Of a stretch of 64,000 bases of DNA, positions 27,081-35,233 are shown piece by piece. The stretch lies in assembly GCA_016297495.1 (NCBI GenBank), contig JAEDGN010000002.1:27472-91471 (forward strand), given 5' to 3'. Position numbers and translations under genes: made by a program. The stretch is from Coprococcus sp. Lineage in GTDB: Bacteria > Bacillota > Clostridia > Lachnospirales > Lachnospiraceae. How positions within the stretch are numbered: the stretch's first letter is position 1; every line of letters starts with the position of its first letter. Below the pieces are notes generated by a model. It did not search any database, was not told where the DNA came from, and saw only the letters and a list, made by a program, of their open reading frames with translations.

Positions 27081-27123
27081 ATAGCACTCACCTATTGACA
27101 GTGCTAACAATAAGTGTTATATT
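27081..27123 (+). promoter_or_regulatory. CIRCE-like operator over the hsp20 promoter
   Basis: ATAGCACTC (27081-27089), nine bases, then CAGTGCTAA (27099-27107) is the HrcA/CIRCE pattern with two deviations. It overlaps -35 TTGACA (27095-27100); -10 TATATT (27118-27123) follows after 17 bp. The same arrangement precedes clpB. Confidence 0.75.
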
Positions 27124-27248
27124 ACATATAGAACAAAGGAAGGGAAGCAAAAGGAAGATGAAAAGATAAACTTCTGAGTTCCCCGTAACCTCAGTTCCAA
27201 AAACATGGTAACCGACATAATTGTAATATTGAAAAGGAGCGATGATTT

Positions 27249-27668
27249 ATGTTAATGCCTAGTATTTTTGGAGAAAGCTTATTGGATGACTTTTTTGATG
27301 ATTCTTTCAGACGATTCAATTCAGGAGAACTGATGAGAACGGATATTAAGGAAACAGATTAGGGATACGAACTGACCATGAACATGCCGGGTGTCCGTAA
27401 GGAAGATGTGAAGGCTGAACTGAAGGATGGTTATCTGACCATAGGTGCCAGTGTCAATAAGAATAATGACCAGAAGGATCAGGAAGGCCGTTATATCAGA
27501 CGTGAACGCTACAGCGGTTCCTGCAGCAGAAGCTTCTATGTTGGAGAGGATGTCAAGCAGGAAGATATTAAGGCTAGATTTGAAGACGGCACATTGAAGC
27601 TGGCTGTTCCGAAGAAGGAAGCGAAGCCGGCTGTAGAAGAGAAGAAGTATATTTCCATCGAAGGTTAA
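27249..27668 (+). pseudogene. Hsp20 small heat-shock protein with in-frame TAG
   Basis: From ATG 27249 (AAGGAG upstream) the frame reads MLMPSIFGESLLDDFF and RTDIKETD, then TAG at 27360-27362, then GYELTMNMPGV and an intact alpha-crystallin domain. GRYIRRERYSGSCSRSFY and the end KKYISIEG closely match the next gene. The expected length is 139 residues; only 37 precede the stop. Re-initiation at ATG 27378 would give a 96-residue protein lacking the first strand. The rest of the gene shows no decay, so the stop is recent, a read error, or is read through. Confidence 0.75.
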
Positions 27669-27800
27669 GGCAGGCGGCCGGCCTGCCTGGCCGGCTGAAG
27701 CCGATTATTAATAATACCAGATAAGAAAACATAATATTTGAAAATAAGCGCGGCGGCCTGAGGCCAAAGCGCATAACATAGATACCCTGTATGGACAGGG
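27669..27800 (+). other. Hairpin-rich spacer between the two hsp20 genes
   Basis: Three small inverted repeats: GGCAGGC/GCCTGCC (27669-27687), GCGC with inner GGCCT/AGGCC (27748-27772) and CCCTGT/ACAGGG (27785-27800). None has a T-tract, so they look like processing or stability hairpins in one hsp20 transcript. Confidence 0.45.
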
Positions 27801-27865
27801 ATATAGAGAGATAGAGAATATTTTTATATAAGTGGTTGTAACACCATAGTAAAGGAGCGATTCAT

Positions 27866-28327
27866 ATGTTAAGAAACAGTTTATTCGGTGAAGATTTATT
27901 TGATGAATTTTTTAATGATTTTCCGTTTTACGGCAATAGAGATGCGAAGAAGGTTCAGAAACAGGTGTATGGTCACAGAGCGAATGATATGATGAAGACT
28001 GACATCAGAGAGAAGAATGATGCGTATGTCCTTGAGATCGATCTGCCGGGATTCAAGAAGGATCAGATTAAGGTTGCCCTTGAGAACGGATATCTGACAG
28101 TCAGTGCTGCCAGAGGACTGGACAAGGATGAACAGAATAAGGAAGATGGCCGTTATATCAGGCGTGAACGTTATGCAGGTGCCTGTGAGAGGACCTTCTA
28201 TATCGGGGATACCATCAGACAGGAGGATATCAGGGCAGAATTTGCTCATGGTATTCTTACATTAACTGTTCCAAAGAAGAGCGCAAAAGCTGTTGAAGAG
28301 AATAAGTACATTTCCATTGAGGGATAA
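27866..28327 (+). CDS. Hsp20/alpha-crystallin small heat-shock protein
   Basis: 153 residues with AAAGGAG before the ATG. Small heat-shock proteins bind unfolding proteins without ATP and pass them to ClpB/DnaK. The alpha-crystallin domain runs from about residue 42 (MKTDIREKNDAYVLEIDLPGF) through GRYIRRERYAGACERTFYIG to ILTLTVPKK, with a short C-terminal YISIEG tail carrying the I-x-I motif. It is a tandem duplicate of the interrupted gene upstream and probably shares the CIRCE-controlled promoter. Confidence 0.93.
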   Translation: MLRNSLFGEDLFDEFFNDFPFYGNRDAKKVQKQVYGHRANDMMKTDIREKNDAYVLEIDLPGFKKDQIKVALENGYLTVSAARGLDKDEQNKEDGRYIRRERYAGACERTFYIGDTIRQEDIRAEFAHGILTLTVPKKSAKAVEENKYISIEG

Positions 28328-28367
28328 TTGAGTGTGGTTAGGTAAGATAATATGGTAAAATACAATA

Positions 28368-28406
28368 CGCTGCAGAATCTGTAATGACAGATTCTGCAGC
28401 GTTTTT
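28368..28406 (+). terminator. Terminator of the hsp20 operon
   Basis: CGCTGCAGAATCTGT and ACAGATTCTGCAGCG form a perfect 15-bp stem with loop AATG, followed by TTTTT. Confidence 0.93.
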
Positions 28407-28480
28407 GATAATATGTTTATTCCTGTTTTGGTTTCTGGATGATACGTTGTATGCGGACATTTGTGTACGGATTGAATGTT

Positions 28481-28531
28481 GTGTCAATTGATGACACTTT
28501 TCTTATATGATAAAATTAATTTATCATATAA
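28481..28531 (+). promoter_or_regulatory. Nitroreductase promoter with two operator-like dyads
   Basis: GTGTCA/TGACAC (28481-28497, 5-bp centre) and the perfect 12-bp dyad TTATATGATAAA/TTTATCATATAA (28503-28531) flank and cover a promoter with TTGATG (28489) and TAAAAT (28511), 16 bp apart. An unlinked repressor is likely. Confidence 0.55.
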
Positions 28532-28554
28532 ATCTCAAAGACAGGAGGGGTTTG

Positions 28555-29133
28555 ATGGAGACAAGAGAGGCTATTTTGACAAGAAGAAGTATACGTTTAT
28601 ATCAGGACAGAGCAATCAGTGAGGAGGATCTGAAAGAAATACTGGATGCCGGCACCTATGCACCTTCCGCCGTTAATCTGCAGCCGTGGTATTTTGTGGC
28701 GATACAGGATAAAGGGGAGATGGAGAAACTTTATCAGATCATGGGAGATGTTTCGACAAAAATCGAGCCTGAACTGAGAGAAAGATTTGCACGTAATCCG
28801 GAGGTAGTGAGCGAGACAACCGGTTTTATTAGAAAACTGGGTGGCGCACCGGTATGTATATTGGCTTTTCAGCTGAAACCGGATTATGGAAAACGGCCGG
28901 AAACCATTATTCAGAGTGTAGCTGCAGCGATCGAGAATATGCTTCTGGCTGCAACAGATAAAGGTATTGGAAGCTGTTGGCTGACAGCCCCGCTGGAAGT
29001 TGATGCCTCTGAAATATTGCGGGAAACCTTTGCACCGGAGTGTGGTAATCTGTTGGCTGTGATTACATTGGGTTATCCGGCACAGAATCCGAAGACACCG
29101 CCGAGAAAGAACGGACGATATATTATTAAGTAG
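28555..29133 (+). CDS. Nitroreductase-family FMN protein
   Basis: 192 residues from the ATG at 28555, after GGAGGGG; the longer frame lacks a ribosome site. AILTRRSIRLYQDRAISEEDL near the start holds the FMN-phosphate arginines. APSAVNLQPWYFVAIQD and the C-terminal GSCWLTAPLEV and ITLGYPAQ-P are standard nitroreductase motifs. Family members reduce nitro, quinone or enone compounds with NAD(P)H; the substrate is unknown. It is a single-gene unit with its own dyad-rich promoter. Confidence 0.92.
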   Translation: METREAILTRRSIRLYQDRAISEEDLKEILDAGTYAPSAVNLQPWYFVAIQDKGEMEKLYQIMGDVSTKIEPELRERFARNPEVVSETTGFIRKLGGAPVCILAFQLKPDYGKRPETIIQSVAAAIENMLLAATDKGIGSCWLTAPLEVDASEILRETFAPECGNLLAVITLGYPAQNPKTPPRKNGRYIIK

Positions 29134-29183
29134 AAGGAATATAATGACAGCTATATCTGATATAGTATTTTATAGTAAGAAAA

Positions 29184-29209
29184 GGGGCTGTCAGTTTGCT
29201 GACAGCCCC
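29184..29209 (-). terminator. Terminator of the response regulator-kinase-YhfC-lipoprotein operon
   Basis: GGGGCTGTCAG and CTGACAGCCCC form a perfect 11-bp stem with a 4-nt loop; on the minus strand TTTTC follows. Confidence 0.88.
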
Positions 29210-29215
29210 AGTCGT

Positions 29216-29626
29216 TTAGATAGTGAACTGGACAAGGTTCATGTTTTCATCATAGGCAACGGTATACTGAATGTCGCCATTCTCATGTTTGCAGATGACA
29301 ACGGCAACGGCATAATTGGTGCCATTCTGTTCCTGACCAATGATGGCGATTTTCCCGAATTCTTTAAATGCCCCCTTTTCATTTAGTGTACCCAGATAAG
29401 CTGTGTAGGCATCTTCGGTGACGGCTGACTGGTATTCCGGTGCAAAGCGGGCCTGCCATCCTTCAAAATCATTGGATTCGGCCAGTGTAATATCGGCCAG
29501 AGCCTGCTGTTTCACCGTTTCCTCATCAAATGTATCCGCCAGCTTGTTTTTGCTGCATCCGGCCAGCAGACCGGTCAAAAGGATGAGTGTCAATAGAGAT
29601 GTTAATAATCGGATTGTTCTTTTCAT
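29216..29626 (-). CDS. DUF3887-like lipoprotein, possible signal precursor
   Basis: 136 residues. Residues 1-23 are a lipoprotein signal peptide (basic start, LLTLILLTGLLAG) with the lipobox cysteine at 24 and CSKNK after it. The remaining 110 residues are a small acidic alpha/beta domain (FEGWQARFAPEYQSAVTEDAY, FGKIAIIGQ, YAVAVVICKHENGDIQYTVAYD) resembling DUF3887. It is the last gene of a four-gene operon, 18 bp behind an intramembrane metalloprotease gene. The stretch before the cysteine resembles enterococcal pheromone precursors (the known cAD1 also ends LAG before the Cys); a signalling role is inference. Confidence 0.85.
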   Translation of the reverse strand: MKRTIRLLTSLLTLILLTGLLAGCSKNKLADTFDEETVKQQALADITLAESNDFEGWQARFAPEYQSAVTEDAYTAYLGTLNEKGAFKEFGKIAIIGQEQNGTNYAVAVVICKHENGDIQYTVAYDENMNLVQFTI

Positions 29627-29644
29627 GATTCATTACCTCCCATA

Positions 29645-30295
29645 TTAAATTTTTTTTTTGCTTTTTACGACAAAAATCATGAATAAGATGCCTTCTATTG
29701 TGATTAAACCTTCCACGATCCAGATGTTTCCTATAATAAGAAGAAAATCTATAATGGTGTGAAGGGCGATGGCCAGTGCCAGATAATGTTTCCTGCCGGT
29801 TTTTATGCTATAGAGGACGATCATACTGAGACCGATCTGTACCATCATGCTGAAAATACGTTCCCAGGCTCCCAGAACAGCATCAGAGCCGAGCTGTCCC
29901 TGACACAGGGAAGGAAGCACGTAGACGACGAAGATCCATGCGGCCTCAATGCCGCCATGACCGATGCCGTAGGCAACACCGTCTATCCATGCAGTATGTT
30001 TTTTTCGAAAGATTTTCAGGCCTATATAGCGGGCAGATTCTTCGAAAAGACCGGCTGTAAAACCCATCACCAGATAATACAGGATGAGACTTGTGTAGGG
30101 CAGCAGTGCGAACCATGTACTGTGCTGACCTATGAGCCTTAGCAGCGGTATACGGATCAGTGGCTGCGAGATCAGGAAGCATAATGCACCTGTTATAAAT
30201 GTTGTAAAGGTTCCGTCATGTCTGTGCAGAAAGTAAATGGCAGCTGCGACGGGAATGCCGGCACAGACGGCAACGGAGATGATGGATGGCAGCAT
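29645..30295 (-). CDS. YhfC-family putative intramembrane metalloprotease
   Basis: 216 residues and about seven hydrophobic helices. The motifs expected of YhfC/CPBP-like glutamic or metallo-proteases are present: EESARY at 85-90, GIGHGGIE around 110-117, and HTIIDF at 179-184. They would place glutamates and histidines inside the membrane. Family activity is largely predicted. It lies 4 bp behind the kinase gene and 18 bp before a lipoprotein gene, so it may process a membrane peptide sensed by the kinase or control the kinase itself. Confidence 0.88.
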   Translation of the reverse strand: MLPSIISVAVCAGIPVAAAIYFLHRHDGTFTTFITGALCFLISQPLIRIPLLRLIGQHSTWFALLPYTSLILYYLVMGFTAGLFEESARYIGLKIFRKKHTAWIDGVAYGIGHGGIEAAWIFVVYVLPSLCQGQLGSDAVLGAWERIFSMMVQIGLSMIVLYSIKTGRKHYLALAIALHTIIDFLLIIGNIWIVEGLITIEGILFMIFVVKSKKKI

Positions 30296-30299
30296 AGGT

Positions 30300-31619
30300 T
30301 CACTCCTTTCCGGGGATAATTAAATTGATACAATATTCTTTTTCTGTTTCGCTTTGCTCAAGGCTGCCGTGATATTTGCTGAGGGCCTGACGGACATTAA
30401 CAAGACCAAGGCCCATATGAGAGCCTTCTTTTTGTTTGCGGGCCCTGTCCTCTGTCGGGTCAGAGCGTTTTTCTTGTGCAGAAGCTCTGGCATTACGGAT
30501 CTGAATCACCCTGAAATCCTGAACGGTGTCGATTTTTATCTGCAGCCAGCCATTATCGACGGAATTAGCCGATTCAATGGCATTATCCAGCAGGTTGGCA
30601 AAGATAGTGGTGATATCCATATCCTCCAGATCGTCAAAATTCGCATCTCCGATTTCTGCCGTAACTTTAATGCCATCGGCCTGAGCCTGTGAGAGCTTTT
30701 CGTTGAGGATAATATTGAGCATATGATTGGAACTGTAATATTTTTCTCCCATCACATTAATCATATGGTAGAGATTTTTCACATAATGATCGCCGGCCTG
30801 CCGGTCCTTGTCTTCGTAAAGCTGTTCAACGGCCTGAAGATGATTTTTCATATCATGGAGAATCTTCCTTGATTCACGGTATTTGCGTTCCAGTTCCTCA
30901 TAGTGGCGGTACTGCAGCTCATTCTGAATGTCTGCCATTTTTTTCTCCTGTTCCAGTTTGTTGACCCGGAAGAGATACCGGAATAAATATAAAAAATAAA
31001 TGTTCAGCAGCAATAATGCGATAATATTGCCGGCCATCAGCCAGAGACCGTGGAGCTGGACATACACCATACACATCTGGGTCATTGAGTAGAGAAAAAA
31101 CACTGAAAATACAGGCAGTACCAGTACGGTCACGGTCTGACGAAAGGTCAGAGTACCTTCGCTGTGGGCTTTTTTCCAGGTGATCATGGCAATGGCCAGG
31201 GGAATCATGATGAGCAGCTTAAGTATCATTGCCGCACTTCCGACACAGGCCATATTCGGGAAAACGGACAGGTCCGTATAGTGCAGGATGATATTAAAAA
31301 TAAAAATTCCGCATTCCATTCCGAGAATCAGTACCACTGAAAATAAAATATCCAGTATGAGCGGCAATGGTTTCCTGTGAAAAAGCAGAAAACCGAGGAT
31401 GGCCGTTATGATGATCTGCAGGAGAACAGTCAGCCAGTTTTCAGGGAGGAAAACAGCGCCGATATAGTAGCACACAGAGACTGCAGCAAAGGCAACTGCA
31501 TAGTACCATTTCGGCAGATAAACGGTTCGGCTGTTGACTTTCATGAAGTAAAATGTGGCTGTCCATATAAAAAGCATTTCAAATATGGAAAGCAGTAAAT
31601 TGCTGATGGCCCAGAACAT
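30300..31619 (-). CDS. AgrC-like sensor histidine kinase (GHKL ATPase)
   Basis: 439 residues. The first 215 hold six or seven membrane helices with no large outer domain, as in peptide-sensing AgrC-type kinases. A coiled-coil linker (about 219-252) follows. The phosphoacceptor is H255 in LHDMKNHL, the N-box is NLLDNAIES at 342-350, and HMGLGLVNV supplies the G-box. It is 14 bp behind the LytTR regulator gene, its evident partner. The usual agrB/agrD genes are absent; a YhfC protease and a lipoprotein take their place. Confidence 0.93.
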   Translation of the reverse strand: MFWAISNLLLSIFEMLFIWTATFYFMKVNSRTVYLPKWYYAVAFAAVSVCYYIGAVFLPENWLTVLLQIIITAILGFLLFHRKPLPLILDILFSVVLILGMECGIFIFNIILHYTDLSVFPNMACVGSAAMILKLLIMIPLAIAMITWKKAHSEGTLTFRQTVTVLVLPVFSVFFLYSMTQMCMVYVQLHGLWLMAGNIIALLLLNIYFLYLFRYLFRVNKLEQEKKMADIQNELQYRHYEELERKYRESRKILHDMKNHLQAVEQLYEDKDRQAGDHYVKNLYHMINVMGEKYYSSNHMLNIILNEKLSQAQADGIKVTAEIGDANFDDLEDMDITTIFANLLDNAIESANSVDNGWLQIKIDTVQDFRVIQIRNARASAQEKRSDPTEDRARKQKEGSHMGLGLVNVRQALSKYHGSLEQSETEKEYCINLIIPGKE

Positions 31620-31633
31620 GATCCACCTCGTTT

Positions 31634-32332
31634 CTATAATTGGGATGACAGATAGCTTGCCAGCCTTTTCCTGAAATCAGCAGATTTCTTTTGAGAAAGT
31701 GGAATAACGCTGCCTTCGGTCATCAGGATATCGTATCCTTTCAGATTTTTTATATGATACAGATTGACAATAAAGCTTTTATGGGGCATCAGAAAATCCC
31801 AGGGCTCCATACGCCGGGCCATATGGTGAATGCTGTCCTGTATCCAGAAATCACCTTCGGCAGTCACCATTTTAAGTCTCCGGTTCTGATATTCAAAATA
31901 ATAAATATCCCGGGTACTGATGTCTTGCAGTCCGTTTGAGGTCTGAAAGCAGACAGAAGGGATTGCTTCAGGTGTTTCGGTATATGCCAGTGCTTCCCGG
32001 AGGATGGACTGGATTTTTTCTTTATCGACAGGCTTTACCAGATAGGCAAATGCATGAACGGCAAATGCGTAATCCTTAAAATCGTCATAGGCCGTCACAT
32101 AGATGATCTTGGCCTTACGATCCCTCTGCCGGAGTAATCGGGCTGTATCAATGCCGGATATACCTTTCATATCGATATCCAGGAAGATAAAGTCATAGCT
32201 TTCACCGGAGGCCAGAAGATCTTCGCCGCTGCTGTAAAGGCTGATTTGGAAAAGTTTTTCAAAATCCTTCAGATATTCCTGCATCTTTGAAAGCATCTGC
32301 CTGTCATCGTCACAAACTGCAATTTTCAACAT
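31634..32332 (-). CDS. LytTR response regulator (AgrA-like)
   Basis: 232 residues from the ATG at 32332, 8 nt after AAGGAG; the frame extends upstream through unlikely codons only. The receiver domain has acidic DDD at 8-10, phosphoacceptor D52 in FIFLDIDM, and lysine in LVKPVDKE. The LytTR DNA-binding domain (about 130-232) shows IYYFEYQNRRLKMVT and PHKSFIVNLYHIKNL. Such regulators bind direct repeats, and one lies upstream of its own promoter. It heads the operon with the kinase, YhfC and lipoprotein. Confidence 0.94.
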   Translation of the reverse strand: MLKIAVCDDDRQMLSKMQEYLKDFEKLFQISLYSSGEDLLASGESYDFIFLDIDMKGISGIDTARLLRQRDRKAKIIYVTAYDDFKDYAFAVHAFAYLVKPVDKEKIQSILREALAYTETPEAIPSVCFQTSNGLQDISTRDIYYFEYQNRRLKMVTAEGDFWIQDSIHHMARRMEPWDFLMPHKSFIVNLYHIKNLKGYDILMTEGSVIPLSQKKSADFRKRLASYLSSQL

Positions 32333-32362
32333 GTTGAGAACTCCTTTTGTTTGGATGAGTCT

Positions 32363-32435
32363 AGTATAAATCAAGAAAAGAAGGGGTGCAAGGGCTGAGG
32401 AATAAGAGACAGAATATCTGCATAAAGGACAGAAT
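32363..32435 (-). promoter_or_regulatory. Promoter and direct repeat upstream of the LytTR operon
   Basis: On the minus strand TTGCAC (32391-32386) and TATACT (32368-32363) are 17 bp apart. Upstream lie two copies of ATTCTGTC (32435-32428 and 32415-32408) with 20-bp periodicity, close to the two-turn spacing of LytTR sites and in activator position. Confidence 0.6.
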
Positions 32436-32454
32436 AAAATAAATTTTATATTAA

Positions 32455-32497
32455 TTAGCACTCAACTCTTGACACTGCTAATAAATGGTGTTATATT
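32455..32497 (+). promoter_or_regulatory. CIRCE-like operator over the clpB promoter
   Basis: TTAGCACTC (32455-32463), nine bases, then CACTGCTAA (32473-32481); the left arm is perfect CIRCE and the right has two changes. TTGACA (32469-32474) and TATATT (32492-32497) are 17 bp apart, exactly as before hsp20. Confidence 0.75.
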
Positions 32498-32552
32498 ACG
32501 TGTAGAACAAATAGACCATTTAAGTTTCATTGTTTCCGAAGGAGGCATGATT

Positions 32553-35147
32553 ATGGATTTGAATAAATTTACACAGAAGTCCGTACAGGCTGTGCAGGAT
32601 TGTCAGAAGCTGGCTTATGAGTACGGCAATCAGAAGCTGGAGCAGGAACATCTGCTTCTGAGCCTTTTGACTCAGGAGGACAGTTTGATCGACAGACTGC
32701 TTGCGAAGATGGAGATCAATCACGAAGGTTTCAAGGTGCAGGCACAGAAGCTGGTTGAGAAGCTGGTGAAGGTATCCGGCGGACAGGTTTATCTGGGGGA
32801 CGGCCTGAACCGTACACTGATTCAGGCAGAGCAGGAAGCGAAGCAGATGGATGATGAGTATGTATCTGTGGAGCATCTGTTCCTGGCGCTGATTCAGACA
32901 GCGGATAATGATATTCGTACACTTCTGAAGAATTTCGAGGTGACAAGGGAGGGCTTCCTAAAGGTACTGTCCACTGTCAGAGGCAATCAGCGTGTGACCA
33001 GTGACAATCCGGAAGCTACTTATGACAGCCTGAGCAAGTATGCGGAGGATCTGGTAGGGAAGGCCAGAGATCAGAAGCTGGATCCGGTTATCGGCCGTGA
33101 TTCGGAGATTCGTAATATCATCCGTATCCTTTCCCGTAAGACGAAGAATAATCCGGTACTGATCGGTGAACCTGGTGTCGGCAAGACGGCAGTTATCGAA
33201 GGCCTGGCCCAGCGTATCGTCAAGGGCGATGTGCCGGATGGACTGAAGGACAAGAAGATATATTCCCTTGATATGGGTGCCCTTGTAGCCGGAGCCAAGT
33301 ACAGAGGTGAATTCGAGGAACGTCTGAAGGCCGTGCTTTCAGAGGTGAAGAAGAGCGAAGGCGAGATCATACTGTTCATCGATGAGCTGCATCTGATCGT
33401 AGGCGCCGGCAAGACAGATGGTGCCATGGATGCGGGCAATATGCTGAAACCGATGCTGGCCAGAGGTGAGCTGCACTGTATCGGTGCCACCACACTGGAT
33501 GAATACAGACAGTATATCGAGAAGGATAAGGCGCTTGAGCGTCGTTTCCAGCCGGTTATGGTGGATGAACCAACTGTTGAGGATACCATTGCCATACTTC
33601 GTGGTCTGAAGGAGAGATATGAGGTTTTCCATGGTGTCAAGATTACAGACGGCGCGCTGGTGGCAGCGGCTACCCTTTCTCACAGGTACATTTCTGATCG
33701 ATTTCTTCCTGATAAGGCCATCGACCTGGTGGATGAGGCCTGTGCCATGATCAAGACGGAGCTGGATTCCATGCCGACAGAGCTGGATGAGATCTCACGT
33801 AAGATCATGCAGCTGGAGATTGAGGAAGCAGCACTGAAGAAGGAAGATGACAAGCTGAGTCTTGAACGTCTGGAGAATATTACCCATGAGATTGCCGAGC
33901 TGAAGGAGGAATTCAAGCTTCAGAAGGCAAAGTGGGACGATGAGAAGAAGGATGTGGAGAAGGTTCAGAACCTGCGTCAGCAGATCGAAGATATGAATCA
34001 GCAGATCGAGCTGGCTCAACGCAATTATGATCTGAATAAAGCGGCAGAGCTGCAGTACGGCAAGCTGCCTCAGCTGAAGAAGCAGCTGGAGGAAGAAGAA
34101 GCACGTATCCACGGTCAGGAGAATTCCCTGCTTCGTGAACGTGTTACAGAGGAAGAGATTTCAAGGATCGTATCCCGCTGGACCGGTATTCCGGTTGCCA
34201 AGCTGACGGAGAGTGAGAGGAATAAGATCCTTCATCTGGACGAACAGCTGCATCAGCGTGTCATCGGTCAGGAGGAAGGTGTCTCCAAGGTGACGGAGGC
34301 GATTATTCGTTCCAAAGCCGGTATTCAGGATGAGGACCGTCCGATCGGTTCCTTTATGTTCCTGGGACCTACCGGTGTCGGCAAGACAGAGCTGGCCAAG
34401 GCACTGGCAGAGAATCTGTTTGATGATGAGAATAATATGGTGCGTATCGATATGAGTGAGTACATGGAGAAGTTCTCCGTGTCCCGACTGATCGGAGCGC
34501 CTCCTGGATATGTGGGGTATGAGGAAGGTGGTCAGCTGACAGAAGCTGTCAGAAGAAAACCGTATTCCGTTATCCTTTTTGATGAGATAGAGAAGGCCCA
34601 TCCGGATGTGTTCAATGTTCTTCTGCAGATTCTGGACGATGGACGTGTCACGGATTCTCAGGGCAGAACCGTCGATTTCAAGAATACCATTCTGATCATG
34701 ACTTCGAATATCGGTTCCTCCTATCTGCTGGATGGTATTGATTCCGAGGGTAATATCAGCGAGGAAGCCAGACAGAACACCATGGGCGATCTGAAGGCAC
34801 ATTTCAGACCGGAGTTCCTGAACCGTCTGGATGAGATCATCATGTTCAAACCATTGACCAGAGAGAATATCAGCGGTATCATCGATATTCTCATGAGCCG
34901 TCTGAATAAGCGTCTGGAAGACAAGGAACTGACGCTGGAACTGACAGATGCGGCCAAAGATTATATCACCGAGAACGGGTATGATCCGATCTATGGCGCC
35001 CGTCCGCTGAAGCGATATATTCAGAAGAATGTGGAGACCATGGTAGCCCGTATGATCCTCGGCAATGAGTTGGAGCCGGGGGACTGCATCCATGTGGATG
35101 CCGATGCCAACGGCCTCACCTCTTATACAGAACGTATTGAGAATTAA
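32553..35147 (+). CDS. clpB: ATP-dependent disaggregase ClpB
   Basis: 864 residues from the ATG at 32553, 7 nt after GAAGGAGG; the ATG at 32547 is too close to that site. ClpB unfolds aggregated proteins together with DnaK and small heat-shock proteins. The N-domain repeat (NKFTQKSVQAVQDCQKLA) comes first. The first AAA module has GEPGVGKT and GEIILFIDELHLIVGAG. A long coiled coil (about 400-525) follows, then the second AAA module with GPTGVGKT, VILFDEIEKAHPDVF and GARPLKRYIQ. Only one base in each CIRCE arm region differs much from the hsp20 site, so HrcA control is likely. Confidence 0.96.
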   Translation: MDLNKFTQKSVQAVQDCQKLAYEYGNQKLEQEHLLLSLLTQEDSLIDRLLAKMEINHEGFKVQAQKLVEKLVKVSGGQVYLGDGLNRTLIQAEQEAKQMDDEYVSVEHLFLALIQTADNDIRTLLKNFEVTREGFLKVLSTVRGNQRVTSDNPEATYDSLSKYAEDLVGKARDQKLDPVIGRDSEIRNIIRILSRKTKNNPVLIGEPGVGKTAVIEGLAQRIVKGDVPDGLKDKKIYSLDMGALVAGAKYRGEFEERLKAVLSEVKKSEGEIILFIDELHLIVGAGKTDGAMDAGNMLKPMLARGELHCIGATTLDEYRQYIEKDKALERRFQPVMVDEPTVEDTIAILRGLKERYEVFHGVKITDGALVAAATLSHRYISDRFLPDKAIDLVDEACAMIKTELDSMPTELDEISRKIMQLEIEEAALKKEDDKLSLERLENITHEIAELKEEFKLQKAKWDDEKKDVEKVQNLRQQIEDMNQQIELAQRNYDLNKAAELQYGKLPQLKKQLEEEEARIHGQENSLLRERVTEEEISRIVSRWTGIPVAKLTESERNKILHLDEQLHQRVIGQEEGVSKVTEAIIRSKAGIQDEDRPIGSFMFLGPTGVGKTELAKALAENLFDDENNMVRIDMSEYMEKFSVSRLIGAPPGYVGYEEGGQLTEAVRRKPYSVILFDEIEKAHPDVFNVLLQILDDGRVTDSQGRTVDFKNTILIMTSNIGSSYLLDGIDSEGNISEEARQNTMGDLKAHFRPEFLNRLDEIIMFKPLTRENISGIIDILMSRLNKRLEDKELTLELTDAAKDYITENGYDPIYGARPLKRYIQKNVETMVARMILGNELEPGDCIHVDADANGLTSYTERIEN

Positions 35148-35169
35148 ATGGCGGCCAGGCAGCAGGGGC

Positions 35170-35233
35170 CAGGGACAGGGGACGGTTCTGTGTCCCAAAA
35201 TTATGTGGGACACAGAACCGTCCCCTGTCCCTG
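35170..35233. repeat. REP-like palindrome with GACGGTTCTGTGTC core
   Basis: CAGGGACAGGGGACGGTTCT starting at 35170 and its complement ending at 35233 form a 28-bp stem with loop AAATTATG or similar. A further half copy (CCGTCCCCTGTC) follows at 35234. The core resembles REP elements spread by RAYT transposases. It sits between converging clpB and a LysR gene and may also act as terminator. Confidence 0.7.
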
